From: CAYYBZ01 sp964470285 [NCBI: uncultured Oligoflexia bacterium]
Lineage (GTDB): Bacteria; Bdellovibrionota_G; CAYYBZ01
Direction of reading: 5' to 3'
NCBI GenBank assembly: GCA_964470285.1
Contig: CAYYBZ010000086.1
Coordinates: forward strand, 1 to 7,503
DNA length: 7,503 nt
In this document: in pieces, positions 6,270 through 7,503 of the stretch
How the letters are laid out: every line of letters starts with the position of its first letter
How positions within the stretch are numbered: the stretch's first letter is position 1
Notes under the pieces: generated by a model
What the model was told of the DNA's origin: nothing
Databases searched by the model: none
The model's input: the letters and a program-made list of their open reading frames with translations, nothing else
Program-made: the position numbers and the translations under genes

Positions 6270-7370
6270 ATGATCAATTATAAGTCGGACAGGAAGAATT
6301 ATGCTTTTCCTCAGTTATCAGAAGAGGCAAAAAAGCTTAAAAAGGAAATACTCAATGAAAAGATAAAGCAGGTCGATGTTTCCAAGCCTGTAACGATAGC
6401 ATCTCTTGTAGAATCCATGGCTGACATGTCTATTCAGGCAAGAAACATCGGTCAATGCGCCAAGGTTCTGGAAGATCTTTACAATGACAGTGACAGACCT
6501 ACGGTTTTTCTGGGAATTGCCGGTCCTTTAATAGCAGCCGGTCTTAGAAAAGTAATTCGCGATATGATCGAGTACAAAATGGTTGATGTAATTGTATCAA
6601 CCGGAGCCATACTCTATCAGGACTTTTATCAGGCAAAAGGATACGGCCATTATAAAGGAACACCGAAAGCCGATGACAGACAGCTCAGAGATCTCTATAT
6701 TGATAGAATTTACGATACTTATGTCGATGAGGATATGTTCTGGAAAACAGACTGTGAAATAGGAGAATTCTGTGATTCTTTAAAACCGGGCACTTATTCA
6801 AGCAGGGCATTTTTAAAGGAACTCTCGTCTATAATTAAGGATGAAAATTCCATTCTTGCAACGGCTTATAAGCACGGCGTTCCTATTTTTGCGCCGGCCC
6901 TTAATGATTCCTCTATCGGAATAGGCATGACTGAACATTTTCACAGATGTGCAATAGAGGGAAGAGACCGTGTAATGATTGATTCTATCAGAGATAACTA
7001 CGAGCTCACCCAGATTGTGGTAAATTCCAAGTGTACCTCTGCTATTTATGTTGCCGGAGGAGTTCCCAAAAACTACATTAATGACTCTGTAGTGATGTCT
7101 TACATCTTCAATAAAGACACCGGCGGCCACAGATATGCAATTCAGGTTACTACTGATGTCCCTCACTGGGGAGGATTATCAGGCAGTACTCTTTCAGAGG
7201 CGACTTCCTGGGGCAAAATCTCCAAAAAAGCAACTCATCACATGGCCTTTGTTGAACCTTCGGTTTCTCTGCCTCTTTTAACAGGCTACTGCCTTGAGAA
7301 AAATCTTCCCGCTACAAGAGACAGGCTCAAGATTGAATGGGACGGATTTAAACTGAAAAATTTATATTAA
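6270..7370 (+). CDS. Deoxyhypusine synthase-like protein, probable NAD-dependent polyamine enzyme
   Basis: At 366 residues this matches the full length of eukaryotic and archaeal deoxyhypusine synthase, which moves the aminobutyl group of spermidine to a lysine of eIF5A using NAD. The fold signature is complete: GIAGPLIAAGLR (82-93), VIVSTGAILYQDFY (107-120), PIFAPALNDSSIG (205-217), GGVPKNYI (263-270) and SEATSWGKI (309-317). Lys316 aligns with the aminobutyl-accepting Lys329 of the human enzyme, Glu310 with Glu323 and Trp314 with Trp327. However, positions matching human Asp313 and Asp316 are Trp300 and Leu303 (in HWGGLSGS), and Asn-Tyr (268-269) replaces the His-His pair that includes His288. 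The HWGGLSG form is typical of the bacterial deoxyhypusine synthase-like subfamily. Bacteria lack eIF5A, and some bacterial relatives make homospermidine or another polyamine, so a small-molecule polyamine substrate is more likely here than protein modification. No signal peptide, so cytoplasmic. It has its own promoter and strong ribosome binding site; the 3' flank carries a large inverted repeat. Confidence 0.9.
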   Translation: MINYKSDRKNYAFPQLSEEAKKLKKEILNEKIKQVDVSKPVTIASLVESMADMSIQARNIGQCAKVLEDLYNDSDRPTVFLGIAGPLIAAGLRKVIRDMIEYKMVDVIVSTGAILYQDFYQAKGYGHYKGTPKADDRQLRDLYIDRIYDTYVDEDMFWKTDCEIGEFCDSLKPGTYSSRAFLKELSSIIKDENSILATAYKHGVPIFAPALNDSSIGIGMTEHFHRCAIEGRDRVMIDSIRDNYELTQIVVNSKCTSAIYVAGGVPKNYINDSVVMSYIFNKDTGGHRYAIQVTTDVPHWGGLSGSTLSEATSWGKISKKATHHMAFVEPSVSLPLLTGYCLEKNLPATRDRLKIEWDGFKLKNLY

Positions 7371-7406
7371 TTTGTTCATCATTAGCGTAAACATAACATT
7401 CTTATT

Positions 7407-7491
7407 AAAAAAATTTATGAGAATTCAATAACTGCTTTTTCTTCACTTAAAACCCACGAGGCCCGAAAAAGCAGTTATTGAATTCTCATAA
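7407..7491 (-). terminator. Possible intrinsic terminator for a minus-strand gene beyond the window
   Basis: Read on the minus strand, the 27-bp hairpin is followed after one base by seven T (7413-7407), the order expected of an intrinsic terminator. A gene converging from beyond the right edge would be its user. Against this, the stem is unusually long, its base is A/T-rich, and the loop is 23 bases. On the plus strand no T tract follows, so it is a poor intrinsic terminator for the deoxyhypusine synthase-like gene. Confidence 0.4.
7415..7491. repeat. Perfect 27-bp inverted repeat with a 23-base loop
   Basis: Arms 7415-7441 and 7465-7491 are exact reverse complements over 27 bases; pairing stops at the next base on both sides. 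Each arm contains GAATTC and the block CTGCTTTTTC or its complement. The loop (7442-7464) is unpaired as far as I can see and ends in the GC-rich CACGAGGCCC. It lies 44 bases after the stop codon of the deoxyhypusine synthase-like gene. The symmetry is certain; the role is not. Confidence 0.95.
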
Positions 7492-7503
7492 TACTATTCT
7501 CAA

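Noticed and set aside
6813-7166. Antisense 117-codon open frame opposite the deoxyhypusine synthase-like gene
   Set aside because: Covered by highly conserved sense motifs; no independent support.
7415-7491. Integron attC site, CRISPR repeat or invertible promoter switch
   Set aside because: No attC core motifs, only one repeat unit, and the 23-base spacer has no promoter-like sequence.

Overview
The window reads as AT-rich bacterial chromosome. Genes have clear Shine-Dalgarno sites and sigma70-like promoters, and three of the six genes start with Sec signal peptides, which points to an organism that exports many proteins. I cannot place it in a phylum. A deoxyhypusine synthase-like gene beside a canonical bacterial PLP enzyme fits bacterial use of this fold in polyamine metabolism better than an archaeal origin.

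Layout: (1) bases 1-172 hold no supported gene, only a probable promoter and a strong ribosome binding site. (2) 173-598 (+) encodes a small unrecognised exported basic protein. (3) 704-1966 (+) encodes a PLP-dependent trans-sulfuration enzyme closest to methionine gamma-lyase, but with Ala at the position of the catalytic cysteine. (4) 2026-3999 (-) encodes an exported putative zinc metallopeptidase with HEAVH and a downstream EELKAQ motif, resembling the dipeptidyl-peptidase III (M49)-like gluzincins. (5) 4095-5498 (-) encodes an exported protein with an NTF2-like N-terminal region and one or two PsbP-like regions; it lies upstream of the metallopeptidase on the same strand. (6) 5620-6181 (+) is an isoprenylcysteine carboxyl methyltransferase (ICMT)-family membrane gene broken by an apparent one-base insertion in an A run. 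(7) 6270-7370 (+) encodes a full-length deoxyhypusine synthase-like protein with the catalytic lysine but altered substrate- and NAD-pocket residues. (8) 7371-7503 carries a perfect 27-bp inverted repeat around a 23-base loop.

Functionally this looks like a mixed chromosomal neighbourhood, not one operon or a mobile island. The two minus-strand genes are the only likely co-expressed pair, and even there the second gene has its own good promoter. The PLP enzyme (sulfur amino acids), the methyltransferase-like gene (presumably S-adenosylmethionine-dependent) and the deoxyhypusine synthase-like gene (polyamines) touch related metabolism, but separate promoters and mixed orientations give no direct evidence of a shared pathway. 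I saw no transposase, CRISPR array, tRNA, rRNA or defence system. The points most worth checking are the terminal inverted repeat, the methyltransferase frameshift, and the altered active sites of the deoxyhypusine synthase-like and PLP enzymes.
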